Shown here piece by piece: positions 9,027-16,638 of a stretch of 64,000 nucleotides of DNA (positions within the stretch are counted from its first letter, which is position 1; each line of letters begins with the position of its first letter). The DNA is taken from positions 1,750,435 through 1,814,434 of the forward strand of contig OY282420.1 of the NCBI GenBank assembly GCA_958295955.1, in the 5' to 3' direction. The translations under genes and the position numbers were made by a program. Under the pieces are notes generated by a model. That model was not told where the DNA came from. It did no database searches and saw only the letters and a program-made list of their open reading frames with translations. The DNA is from an uncultured Bryobacterales bacterium. GTDB taxonomy: Bacteria > Acidobacteriota > Terriglobia > Bryobacterales > UBA6623.

Positions 9027-10493
9027 ATGCGCGTTCAAGTCGGCCTGCTGCTGCTGTTGGCGCTTCCTCCGGGGGCGCAAGCCGCGCCCAATTTCATCGT
9101 GATTCTCGCGGATGACCTCGGTTACGGCGACTTGTCAGCATTCGGCGCTACGGCGCACGAGACGCCGCATCTCGACCGCATGGCCGCGGAAGGCGCGCGC
9201 TTGACGCAGTTCTATGTCCCGATGCCGTTCTGCGGACCCTCCCGCGGGACCCTGCTGACCGGCCGTTACCCCTTTCGCACGACGCTGGTAAGCAACCCGT
9301 CCCCCGACGTCGGGCGCAACGCGATCGGCCTGCCGCCGGCGGAGATCACCATCGCCGAAGCCCTCAAGCCGTTGGGATACGCAACGGCCGCGGTCGGCAA
9401 ATGGCATCTCGGACACATCGAAAAATATCTGCCGCGCAAGCAGGGCTTCGACGAGTACTACGGCATCCTCTACTCGAACGACATGCGCCCGGTGCAGCTT
9501 GTTGAAAACGAAACGGTCGTCGAATACCCGGTCATCCAAGCGGAATTGACCAAGAAGTACACCCGGCGTTCGCTCGACTTCATCGAGCGCAACCGCGACA
9601 AGCCGTTTTTCCTTTATCTTCCGCACGCGATGCCGCACAAGCCTCTGGCCGCCTCAGAAGATTTCTACACGCCGCAAACCCCCGGCGATCTCTACTCCGA
9701 CGCCGTGCGCGAACTGGACTGGTCGGTCGGACGGATACTCGCCAAGCTGCGCGAGCTCGATCTCGACAGCAACACCTTCGTGTTCTTCACCTCAGACAAC
9801 GGCGCCACGTTCGGGGGCTATAACGGCGGCTTGCGGGCGATGAAGGGGTCGAACTTCGACGGCGGCATCCATGTCCCGGCGATCGCCCGCTGGCCGGGGA
9901 AAATACCCGCGGGGCAGGTCTCGGGCGAGGTCGTGGCTTCGGCGGACGTTTTTGCGACGATCGTCGCCGCGGCCGGCGGCAAGCTCCCCGCCGACCGGAA
10001 AATCGACGGGCTCGACCTGATGCCGCTGCTCAGCGGCGCAGCGAAAAAATCTCCGCACGAAGCTGTTTTCGCCATGGGCGGGCAGCAACTGAAACTGTTG
10101 CGCTCCGGCCGCTGGAAGCTGCACGTGCGGCCGCCGCAGCCGGGCTTTACCTGCCTCGATGACGCAAGCGGTTGGCAAGACCCGCGCGCTCCCGACGGCC
10201 TGACGATCATCGCCCAATTCGAGCAGGCGACGCCCGCAGACTGCCCCGGCCTCGTTACCGGACCGGCGCCCAAGCCGCTGATGCTCTTCGACATGGAGGC
10301 CGACCGCGGGGAGCAGCGCGACGTTGCCGCGGAATACCCCGAAGTCGTCGCCCGGCTGCGCAAGATATTCGAGGCGATGGACGCGCAGACTCCCGCAAGC
10401 TACCCGGACGCTCCGCGCGCCCCTGAAATCCTGTGGATTCGCGGCGGAGAGCTGCGCTACGACCGGCTGATCGCGCCGGTCGCCGGAAATTGA
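9027..10493 (+). CDS. Secreted sulfatase (arylsulfatase family S1)
   Basis: A 488-residue exported sulfatase that hydrolyses sulfate esters, probably on glycans. It has a signal peptide (residues 1-20, cut after AQA), the metal site DDLGYGD (about 29-35) and the formylglycine motif CGPSR with Cys69, which must be converted to formylglycine by a maturation enzyme not seen in this window. GKWHLGH (about 130) and a SDNGA metal motif (about 258) are also present. Length and motifs are complete. The start is the first ATG; TATACA at 9010-9015 precedes it. The substrate cannot be assigned by eye. Confidence 0.93.
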   Translation: MRVQVGLLLLLALPPGAQAAPNFIVILADDLGYGDLSAFGATAHETPHLDRMAAEGARLTQFYVPMPFCGPSRGTLLTGRYPFRTTLVSNPSPDVGRNAIGLPPAEITIAEALKPLGYATAAVGKWHLGHIEKYLPRKQGFDEYYGILYSNDMRPVQLVENETVVEYPVIQAELTKKYTRRSLDFIERNRDKPFFLYLPHAMPHKPLAASEDFYTPQTPGDLYSDAVRELDWSVGRILAKLRELDLDSNTFVFFTSDNGATFGGYNGGLRAMKGSNFDGGIHVPAIARWPGKIPAGQVSGEVVASADVFATIVAAAGGKLPADRKIDGLDLMPLLSGAAKKSPHEAVFAMGGQQLKLLRSGRWKLHVRPPQPGFTCLDDASGWQDPRAPDGLTIIAQFEQATPADCPGLVTGPAPKPLMLFDMEADRGEQRDVAAEYPEVVARLRKIFEAMDAQTPASYPDAPRAPEILWIRGGELRYDRLIAPVAGN

Positions 10494-10531
10494 CGTCCCA
10501 GCCTACCCGCCGAAACGCAAAACGCCGATGC

Positions 10532-10537
10532 GATAAT
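10532..10537 (+). promoter_or_regulatory. -10-like GATAAT, leaderless geometry
   Basis: GATAAT ends six bases before the ATG at 10544, so transcription would begin at or next to the start codon. No -35-like sequence is seen at the expected distance. Confidence 0.5.
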
Positions 10538-10543
10538 GAGCGC

Positions 10544-11251
10544 ATGGCGCGACCGCTTGCGTTCGAGGGGGACAAAACCCAAGCCTTTAGCGATTCGCCG
10601 AAGGCCGCGGCCGAGCAAGCGGATAACAGCACGCAAAGCAAGCCGTCCTTGCCTACCGAACGCAAGAAACTCGAAGGGCTGCGGCGCGCGCAGGGCCGCC
10701 TGCCTCCGGGCCAGTCGCTGACCCTGAAGTGGCCGGTGCTCCACGCGGGGGAAATCCCCCCATTCGACCCCGCGACCTGGGACTTGAGCGTCAGCGGACT
10801 CGTCGAACGGCCCTTCAAGCTCAATTGGGACGAGTTCCGGCAACTTCCGCGCGTCCGCGTCCAAACGGATTTTCACTGCGTCACGACGTGGAGCAAATTC
10901 GACAACGTGTGGGAAGGCGTGCTTTTTCGCACGCTCGTCGAGCGCGCCGGGCCCAAGCCCGAGGCGAAGTTCGTGATGCAGCATGCCGCGGGGGGATACG
11001 CAACCAATACGCCGCTGGCGGATTTGCTGCGCGGCGACGTGCTGCTGGCGGACAAGCACGAGCCCGAGCCGCTGACGGCCGAGCACGGCGCGCCCGTGCG
11101 CATGGTCGTTCCGCACCTCTACGCCTGGAAAAGCGCGAAGTGGGTGCGCGGCTTCGTGTTCGCCGCGGAAGACCGCGCGGGCTATTGGGAGGAGCTCGGC
11201 TACCACATGTACGGCGATCCTTTTCGCGAAGAGCGCTTGCGCGGTTGCTGA
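10544..11251 (+). CDS. Molybdopterin-dependent oxidoreductase, sulfite-oxidase fold (MsrP/YedY-like)
   Basis: A 235-residue protein with the molybdopterin-binding sulfite-oxidase fold. Seen in order are the strand-rich WDLSVSGLVERPFKLNWDEF segment and the loop DFHCVTTWSKFDNVWEGV, whose Cys (about residue 110) is the molybdenum ligand in this family. These are followed by GGYATNTPL and the VVPHLYAWKSAKWVRG cofactor segment. No Tat signal is visible, unlike YedY/MsrP, so it may be cytoplasmic. The next gene starts two bases after the stop and is very likely co-transcribed. The natural substrate is unknown. Confidence 0.88.
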   Translation: MARPLAFEGDKTQAFSDSPKAAAEQADNSTQSKPSLPTERKKLEGLRRAQGRLPPGQSLTLKWPVLHAGEIPPFDPATWDLSVSGLVERPFKLNWDEFRQLPRVRVQTDFHCVTTWSKFDNVWEGVLFRTLVERAGPKPEAKFVMQHAAGGYATNTPLADLLRGDVLLADKHEPEPLTAEHGAPVRMVVPHLYAWKSAKWVRGFVFAAEDRAGYWEELGYHMYGDPFREERLRGC

Positions 11252-11252
11252 C

Positions 11253-11672
11253 ATGCTGGCCAAGCTTCGCGGTCTCTTCGCGCGGGACAAGCAGGCGGCC
11301 GCCGAGCCGCTGCGCGGGCGCCCCAAAGTCCGCCGCGAAAAGGTCTATTCAGCCGACAGCGGCTACGTTTACCAATACTTCTACGAGGGGTTTCGCGCGG
11401 CGGAGCGCAACGGGCGGCCCGGCTGCGCGCATATCTTCGATTGCACGTCCGACCGCGCGGCGCGGTTTACGGCGACCGTCTTCGCCGCCGACGAGGCGTT
11501 TGCGCAGTGGCAGCGCGAGCACGAACGGGAATTGAATGCAGTCGAGCGCTACGCGCTGGTCAAGATGGCTCTGTTCGCCGGGTTCGACGCGCACGAGCAT
11601 CTGACGGCGGACGTGGAAATTCCTCTGGACGCCGAGCGTGTCGCCGAACACGCGGAAACGCTGGATTTGTAG
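11253..11672 (+). CDS. Conserved hypothetical protein next to the molybdopterin gene
   Basis: A 139-residue protein I do not recognise. It begins with a short basic helix, then YSADSGYVYQYFYEGFRAAERN and a mixed alpha/beta region containing Cys53 and Cys63, and ends in an acidic helix. There is no signal peptide or membrane segment. Its start lies only one base after the stop of the sulfite-oxidase-fold gene, so the two are almost certainly one operon and the product may work with, or mature, that enzyme. This is inferred from position only. Confidence 0.75.
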   Translation: MLAKLRGLFARDKQAAAEPLRGRPKVRREKVYSADSGYVYQYFYEGFRAAERNGRPGCAHIFDCTSDRAARFTATVFAADEAFAQWQREHERELNAVERYALVKMALFAGFDAHEHLTADVEIPLDAERVAEHAETLDL

Positions 11673-11697
11673 CGCGGTTCCGCCGGCCGCCATGCTC

Positions 11698-11703
11698 TAA
11701 AAT
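11698..11703 (+). promoter_or_regulatory. -10-like TAAAAT, leaderless geometry
   Basis: TAAAAT ends six bases before the ATG of the DUF885 gene. The spacing is the same as at 10532-10537. No Shine-Dalgarno site is present. Confidence 0.5.
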
Positions 11704-11709
11704 GGGCGC

Positions 11710-13422
11710 ATGACCTGGCGGCCTGCGCTCCTCGTTCTACCGCTCGCGGCCTGCTCCTGCGGTCCGCCGCCCCAAGACTCGGCGTTCGTCGCCTTGGCCG
11801 AGCGCTATATCGAGGCGCTGCTGGAGACGAACCCCGAATACGCAACGTCGCTGGGCGATCACCGCTACGACCACCGCCTCGACGATTATTCGGCCGCGGG
11901 GGTGGCGCAAGCGGTCGCGCTCGACAAGAAATTCCTGGCCGAGCTGGGGGCGATCGATCCGGCCGGACTCAGCGAGACGAACGCGATCGACTACGAGATT
12001 CTCGAGAACCGCCTGCGTTACGGCATCTGGGCGGCGGAAGAATTGCGCGAGTGGGAATGGAACCCGATGCGCTACAACGTCGGGGGCGCGGTTTACGGCC
12101 TGCTGGCGCGCGACTTCGCGCCGCTCGAGGAACGTTTGCGCAATTTGAACGAACGCCTCAAAGGCGTCCCCGCGGCGCTCGCCGCGGCCAAGGCCAACTT
12201 GAAGAACCCGCCGCGGATTCACACGGAAACGGCGATCTTGCAGAATCCCGGCGCCGTCGCGCTGATCGGCGGGCAACTCGACGCATTTCTGGAAGAAGCG
12301 CCGCCGGAGCTCCGGGCCGCAATGGAAGCCCCGCGCAAGGCCGCCGTCGCGGCGCTCGAGGAATACGGCAAATGGCTCGAAGAGGATTTGTTGCCGCGCT
12401 CGAACGGCGATTTCCGTATCGGCGAAGAGAAATTCCGCAAGAAGCTGGCGTTCGTGCTGCACTCCGATCTCTCGATGGAAGAGATTTTGGCGCGCGCCGA
12501 GAAAAAGCTGGCCGAGAGCCGCGAAGAGATGTACGCGACGGCGTTGCCGCTTTACACGCAAGCTCACCCCGGCGGCGACGTTGCCGATCGCCGGGCGGTC
12601 ATCGCAGCGGTGCTCGACAAGTTGGCGGATACGCACCCCGACAGCGAGAGCATTCTCGGCGACGCCGAGCGCGATCTGGCCGAAACCACTGCATTCACGC
12701 GCGAGAAAAAACTCGTAAGCGTGCCCGACGAGCCACTGTCGGTCATCCTCATGCCGGAGTTTCGGCGCGGCGTTTCGACCGCGTACTGCGATTCGCCGGG
12801 GCCGCTCGAAAAGGGCGGAGAAACGTTTTACGCCATCGCTCCCGCGCCGCAGGCATGGAGCGAGGAGCGCAAGCTCTCGCTCTACCGCGAATACAACACC
12901 TACATGCTCAAGGATCTCACCGTGCATGAGGCCATGCCGGGGCACTATCTGCAGCTCGCGCACGCCAACCGTTTCCGGGCGCCGACGCAGATTCGCGGGG
13001 TTTTCTACTCCGGATCGTTCGTCGAGGGTTGGGCGGTTTACGCCGAGCAACTCATGAGCGAGCACGGCTACGGCGGCCCCGAAGTAAAGATGCAGGCGCT
13101 CAAGATGGCGGTCCGCGGCATTATCAACGCGATCATCGACCAGAAGATCCACGCCGGCTCGATGAGCGAAGAGGAAGCGATGTCGCTGATGATGGACGAG
13201 GGTTTTCAGGAAGACGGCGAAGCCGCCGGCAAGTGGACCCGGGCGCGTCTGACCTCGGCGCAGCTATCGACTTATTTTGTCGGCGCCGCCGAACACAACG
13301 ACATCCGCGACGCCTGGAGAGCCCGGCACGGCGAAATTACGGACCAGCAAGCCTATCACGACCGGGTGCTCTCCTATGGCTCGCCCCCGGCAAAGTTCGT
13401 CCGCCGCATGATGGGCCTGTGA
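11710..13422 (+). CDS. DUF885 family lipoprotein, probable metallopeptidase
   Basis: A 570-residue exported protein. The N-terminus is a lipoprotein signal with lipobox LAAC (Cys15). The body is helix-rich, and near residue 405 it has HEAMPGHYLQLAHANRF, whose HExxPGH core is the DUF885 hallmark and resembles a zinc-peptidase motif. A downstream EGWAVYAEQL (about 442) supplies a possible third zinc ligand. Members are thought to be peptidases, and the substrate is not known. The length fits the family. It is probably a single transcription unit with its own -10-like hexamer at 11698-11703. Confidence 0.9.
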   Translation: MTWRPALLVLPLAACSCGPPPQDSAFVALAERYIEALLETNPEYATSLGDHRYDHRLDDYSAAGVAQAVALDKKFLAELGAIDPAGLSETNAIDYEILENRLRYGIWAAEELREWEWNPMRYNVGGAVYGLLARDFAPLEERLRNLNERLKGVPAALAAAKANLKNPPRIHTETAILQNPGAVALIGGQLDAFLEEAPPELRAAMEAPRKAAVAALEEYGKWLEEDLLPRSNGDFRIGEEKFRKKLAFVLHSDLSMEEILARAEKKLAESREEMYATALPLYTQAHPGGDVADRRAVIAAVLDKLADTHPDSESILGDAERDLAETTAFTREKKLVSVPDEPLSVILMPEFRRGVSTAYCDSPGPLEKGGETFYAIAPAPQAWSEERKLSLYREYNTYMLKDLTVHEAMPGHYLQLAHANRFRAPTQIRGVFYSGSFVEGWAVYAEQLMSEHGYGGPEVKMQALKMAVRGIINAIIDQKIHAGSMSEEEAMSLMMDEGFQEDGEAAGKWTRARLTSAQLSTYFVGAAEHNDIRDAWRARHGEITDQQAYHDRVLSYGSPPAKFVRRMMGL

Positions 13423-13610
13423 GCCGCAGCGGGGTTGAACGCCGCGTTTCCGGTCCGGCGGAACAAGCGGCCGCAGCGGCGGGTCTCCCGTTAAGCCACG
13501 AAAAACGAGCCGGCCGCAAAACGGCCGAGAGAGCGCCGGCCACTCCCCTGCCTGCGGGAGCGCGGAGCCGCCGGGCAACGACCCGCAACGACGCCGGAGA
13601 GTACCGTTAC
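13423..13610. other. Non-coding stretch after the DUF885 gene
   Basis: GC-rich and without a supported gene. It continues the degenerate region holding the frameshifted genes at 13611-14098, and the reading frame of that remnant runs on through here without recognisable protein character. Confidence 0.4.
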
Positions 13611-13827
13611 GTTCAATAAAAACCACCAGTTCGTGGCCGGCCACTCGGCGAGTGGGCACAGCGGCGCGTGAACCCGGTCGCGGACTCGCCCATCCGCGTG
13701 GTCAACGACTTCGCATGAGTATCGAATCGTTAACCCGAATTGACAGAGACGCCCAAGTTGAGGCCGGTTCCGGCCCCTTGATTCCACCGGCGTCTTCCCA
13801 CTTAAAGTCGAATTCAAGATTCGGCAT
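13611..13827 (-). pseudogene. Frameshifted conserved-looking gene remnant
   Basis: From ATG 13827 the minus strand reads MPNLEFDFKWEDAGGIKGPE and on to a stop at 13702. In the next frame, from about base 13715, it continues as EVVDHADGRVRDRVHAPLCP, then LAEWPATNWWFLL. Each half has protein-like composition: acidic and aromatic residues in the first, a PLxPLAEWxxxNWWFLL pattern in the second. The join therefore looks like one gene broken by a single-base shift near 13705-13715. Past the WWFLL part the frame degrades. Base composition is less GC-rich than the flanks, suggesting acquired DNA. I do not recognise the family with certainty. Its start overlaps the stop of the preceding ORF, as in a two-gene operon. 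Confidence 0.5.
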
Positions 13828-14098
13828 GGATAGCCTCGAAGGCGATGGGCCATTTCGCCTGTTCCAGCGGATAGCCCTTGTACTGCCCAATATCCCGGTT
13901 CGCCAATCGCCCTTCAAACACCGTGTTTCCGCACCGATACCAAACATATCGAGGGAAACGAGGCGAATGCCCCTCCCGGAGTTCTCCCGTGGAGCCGTGG
14001 CGGATCGCAGTACGCAACCCTCGCTTGTTTAGCCGCCGCCTCGAGATCGAAACCCGCGGGCGCACCGATTCGGCGCGGCCGGCGGCGTTGCGGAGCAT
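13814..14098 (-). CDS. Small hypothetical protein, possibly degenerate, upstream partner of the remnant
   Basis: A 94-codon frame. The first 30 residues are Arg-rich and unconvincing, but the last 45 look like real protein, for example YVWYRCGNTVFEGRLANRDI followed by a GQYKGYPLEQAKWP segment. The stop codon overlaps the ATG of the frameshifted gene at 13827 by 14 bases, a translational-coupling arrangement. Lower GC than the neighbours suggests both came in together. A toxin/antitoxin or defence origin is possible but not shown, and no known family is claimed. Confidence 0.35.
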   Translation of the reverse strand: MLRNAAGRAESVRPRVSISRRRLNKRGLRTAIRHGSTGELREGHSPRFPRYVWYRCGNTVFEGRLANRDIGQYKGYPLEQAKWPIAFEAIHAES

Positions 14099-14142
14099 GC
14101 ATACTCAGTCAAGCCCGACCTTTACAGCGTGCTGCGCGAACC

Positions 14143-15330
14143 CTAAAATCCATTCGCGCCCACAACCGACACGAAGCTGACGCAGCGGCCGGGGGCGCCG
14201 CCCAGATTGTGGGTCAGTCCCAGCCGGGGGTTGGCGATCTGCCGCTGACCCGCTTCGCCGCGCAGTTGCAGCCACATCTCGTACATCATGCGCAGGCCGC
14301 TGGCGCCGATCGGATGCCCGAAGCTTTTCAGGCCGCCGTCGGGGTTCACCGGCTGCGCTCCCGAAAGCTCGAAACGCCCGTCCAGGGTATCTTTCCAGCC
14401 GGTTCCGCGCGCGGAGAAACCGAGGTCTTCCATCAGCACCAACTCCGTCGGCGTGAAGCAGTCGTGGACTTCGGCCATCGAGATTTCCTCGCGCGGGTTT
14501 TTCACTCCCGCCTGCGCATAGGCGTCCTCGGCGCCGGCGACGACTTCGGGAAAGGTCGTATAGTCGTAGCCCTGCCGCTTGGCGCCTTCGGCGGGTCCCG
14601 CGATAGACGACAGCGCCTTGATGAAAATCGGACGATCGGTGTATTTGTGCGCCTCCTCGGCGCGGCAGAGAATCGCCGCCGCGGCGCCGTCGCTCACGCC
14701 CGAGCAGTCGAACACGCCCAGCATGCCGGCCACTTTCGGCGCGCCCTCGATCTTTTCCTTGGCGATTTCCTTCTGAAATTGCGCCTTGGGATTCTTCGCG
14801 CCGTTGCAGTGGTTCTTGTAAGCGATATGCGTGAGAACCCGGCGCAGCGTCTTCTCGTCCACGCCGTATTTCCGGGCGTAGGCGGGCGCGAGCAGTGAGA
14901 AGGTCGCGGGCGCGGTCATCGTCGATTCCGTGCCGTCGGAGGGCGGCGCCCCCGAACCCGTCAGACCCGAGTAGCCCGAATCCTTCAGCTTCTCGACGCC
15001 GATCGCCATCGTCAGATCGTAGGCTCCGGCGGCCACCGCATAGGCGGCGTTGCGCAAAGCCTCGCTGCCGGTAGCGCAAAAATTTTCGACGCGCGTAATG
15101 GGCTTGTAGCGGATTTTCAGCGGCTCGGCCAGCATCAACCCGGAAAGGCCGCTGGAAAGCGTGCCCAGCCAGTAGGCATCGACCTGTTCGCGCTCGACGC
15201 CGGCGGAAGCATAAGCCCCCAAAGCGGCTTCGACGAGCATGTCGCCCGCGCCGCGGCTCCAGTGCTCGCCGAAACGCGTACAGGCCATGCCGACGATGGC
15301 TACTTTGTCTTTGATTCCCTTGCCGGCCAT
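14143..15330 (-). CDS. Thiolase-family protein (acetyl-CoA acetyltransferase, SCP-x type)
   Basis: A 395-residue cytoplasmic thiolase-fold enzyme. The nucleophile is Cys85 in NFCATGSEAL, followed by the loop His289 in EVHDCFTPTE, the general base His339 in GHPIGASG, and a C-terminal NLGGAPG. The HDCFTPTE loop and short length are those of the archaeal/SCP-x-like branch rather than the NEAFA branch of classical thiolases. Archaeal relatives usually sit beside HMG-CoA synthase and DUF35 genes, but here such a fusion lies 36 kb away (51913-53304). GGAGTG precedes the ATG. The true acyl substrate is unknown. Confidence 0.92.
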   Translation of the reverse strand: MAGKGIKDKVAIVGMACTRFGEHWSRGAGDMLVEAALGAYASAGVEREQVDAYWLGTLSSGLSGLMLAEPLKIRYKPITRVENFCATGSEALRNAAYAVAAGAYDLTMAIGVEKLKDSGYSGLTGSGAPPSDGTESTMTAPATFSLLAPAYARKYGVDEKTLRRVLTHIAYKNHCNGAKNPKAQFQKEIAKEKIEGAPKVAGMLGVFDCSGVSDGAAAAILCRAEEAHKYTDRPIFIKALSSIAGPAEGAKRQGYDYTTFPEVVAGAEDAYAQAGVKNPREEISMAEVHDCFTPTELVLMEDLGFSARGTGWKDTLDGRFELSGAQPVNPDGGLKSFGHPIGASGLRMMYEMWLQLRGEAGQRQIANPRLGLTHNLGGAPGRCVSFVSVVGANGF

Positions 15331-15455
15331 AGCTCACTCCGATGCATTTACCTTAACAGTCCGCGCCCCTCCCCCTGCACATTTCACTACCCCTCCAGAG
15401 CCCCGCTTAAGGCAGGCGGGCGCCGGTCGCAAGCTGAGCGGGCGGCCGCGGAAAT
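15331..15455. other. Upstream region of the thiolase gene
   Basis: A short GC-rich leader. It holds the thiolase ribosome binding site (minus-strand GGAGTG) and, beyond that, no supported gene. Confidence 0.4.
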
Positions 15456-15634
15456 TCATTCCTCTCGCGGCGAAGATTGTCCGCCGCAAATTCCCTGATT
15501 CCGCTTCAGGTATTCGAGCAGGGCTTCGGCAGCCCAGCGGTGGGCGGCAGATCCTTTCCTGCAAGTATGTGACGTAGCTCCTCCCGCGTCTTCGGCTGCC
15601 ATCCCGCGAGCAGCGATGCGTAGCGGGGGCTGTT
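15456..15634 (-). pseudogene. Short frameshifted gene remnant
   Basis: The minus strand reads SPRYASLLAGWQPKTREELR, then HILAGKDLPPT, in one frame. In the adjacent frame it continues AAEALLEYLKRNQGICGG to a stop at 15456. Both pieces are plausible protein and follow one another with a frame change near 15530. There is no start codon with a sensible N-terminus, and the upstream side runs into the truncated TIGR03437 gene on the other strand. This looks like the 3' end of a decayed gene of unknown family. Confidence 0.3.
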
Positions 15635-16349
15635 CGGCCCGCGGTTGCTGCCGCCGGCGCCGGGTTCGCTGGTGGTAGTCCGGGGCGTGAATTTCACCGA
15701 GGGAGAAGCGTATGCGGCGCAGGGTTTCCCACTGCCGGCGAGCTTGGGCGGGGTCACGGTGCGGTTCGAAGGCCTGCAAGCGCGGCTGTTCGCGGTGGGG
15801 CCGCAACGCATCGAGGCGCAGTTGCCCTCGCTGTTGGGCATGGAGGCGGGCCGAACCGCTCTGGCGACGGTGGTGGTGGAGACGGCCGAGGGCAGCAGCT
15901 ATCCGCGGCGCTTTACCGTAGCGGCCCATGCGCCGGGCGTGTTCACGGTGTCGGGCGCGGGAGTGCTCGCGGCGCCGCGCGGCGCGAGCGGAGAGAGCCG
16001 GCCGGCGCGGGTCGGGGACGTGCTGGAGATTTATGCGACGGGGCTGGGGCCGGTGTATCCGCCGTTGGCCGACGGAGAGAACTCGTGCGCGCCCGAGGGG
16101 GTCTGCCTGGCCGACGGCGCGAACGTAGCGCTGCGGCGCACGGCGGAGCGCCCGCGGGTAAGCATCGGCGGCGTGGAGGTCGCTGCGGACGGCGTGCTGT
16201 TCTCGGGTTCGCCGCCGACGCCGGCGGCGGTGGGCATGGTGCTGGTCGAAGTTCCCGCAGGCATCGCGCCCTCCGCCGCGGCGGAGGTGATCGTCGCCAT
16301 AGGCGGCGGCAGCAGCAGCCAATCCGGCGTCACGATAGCCGTCGAATGA
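15624..16349 (+). pseudogene. TIGR03437 (Solibacter-type) C-terminal domain, N-terminally truncated
   Basis: About 235 codons matching the TIGR03437 C-terminal domain common in Solibacteres. Features are a PGSLVVVRGVNFTEG opening, the APGVFTVSGAGVLAA strand, EIYATGLGPVYPPLADGE and VGMVLVEVPAGIA near the end. In full-length proteins this domain follows a signal peptide and large extracellular repeats. Here an in-frame stop at 15621-15623 lies just before the domain, and neither signal peptide nor good start exists (a TTG at 15645 is the best). The gene seems to have lost its N-terminal part. It is a strong taxonomic marker. Confidence 0.65.
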
Positions 16350-16638
16350 GCGGCGCCGCGGGATGACTGCGGAAGAGCTCCGCGCGGTCAACGGCAAGGC
16401 CGGGTTCCCGGACGATCGTCGCGGCAAGCGCTCGTCGATGCGGCCGATGAGTCTGTTGGCCCTCGTGGCGGAGTAGTCTTCACGGGTGCGGAGGCTGCCC
16501 GGAGACGATTCCGGCAGCAAGTCCTCGGCGGCGTGCATGACGCCGAGAGAATGCTCGAAACGCGTATGCGGCGGGGCTAAACTGCTCAGCGGCTCTCCGC
16601 GCAGCGAGCTTCCGCGTTATTGTTAGGATTGAGACGCA

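Noticed and set aside
16366-16476. A 36-codon plus-strand frame after the TIGR03437 domain
   Set aside because: No ribosome binding site, no motif, Arg-rich composition; could be chance.
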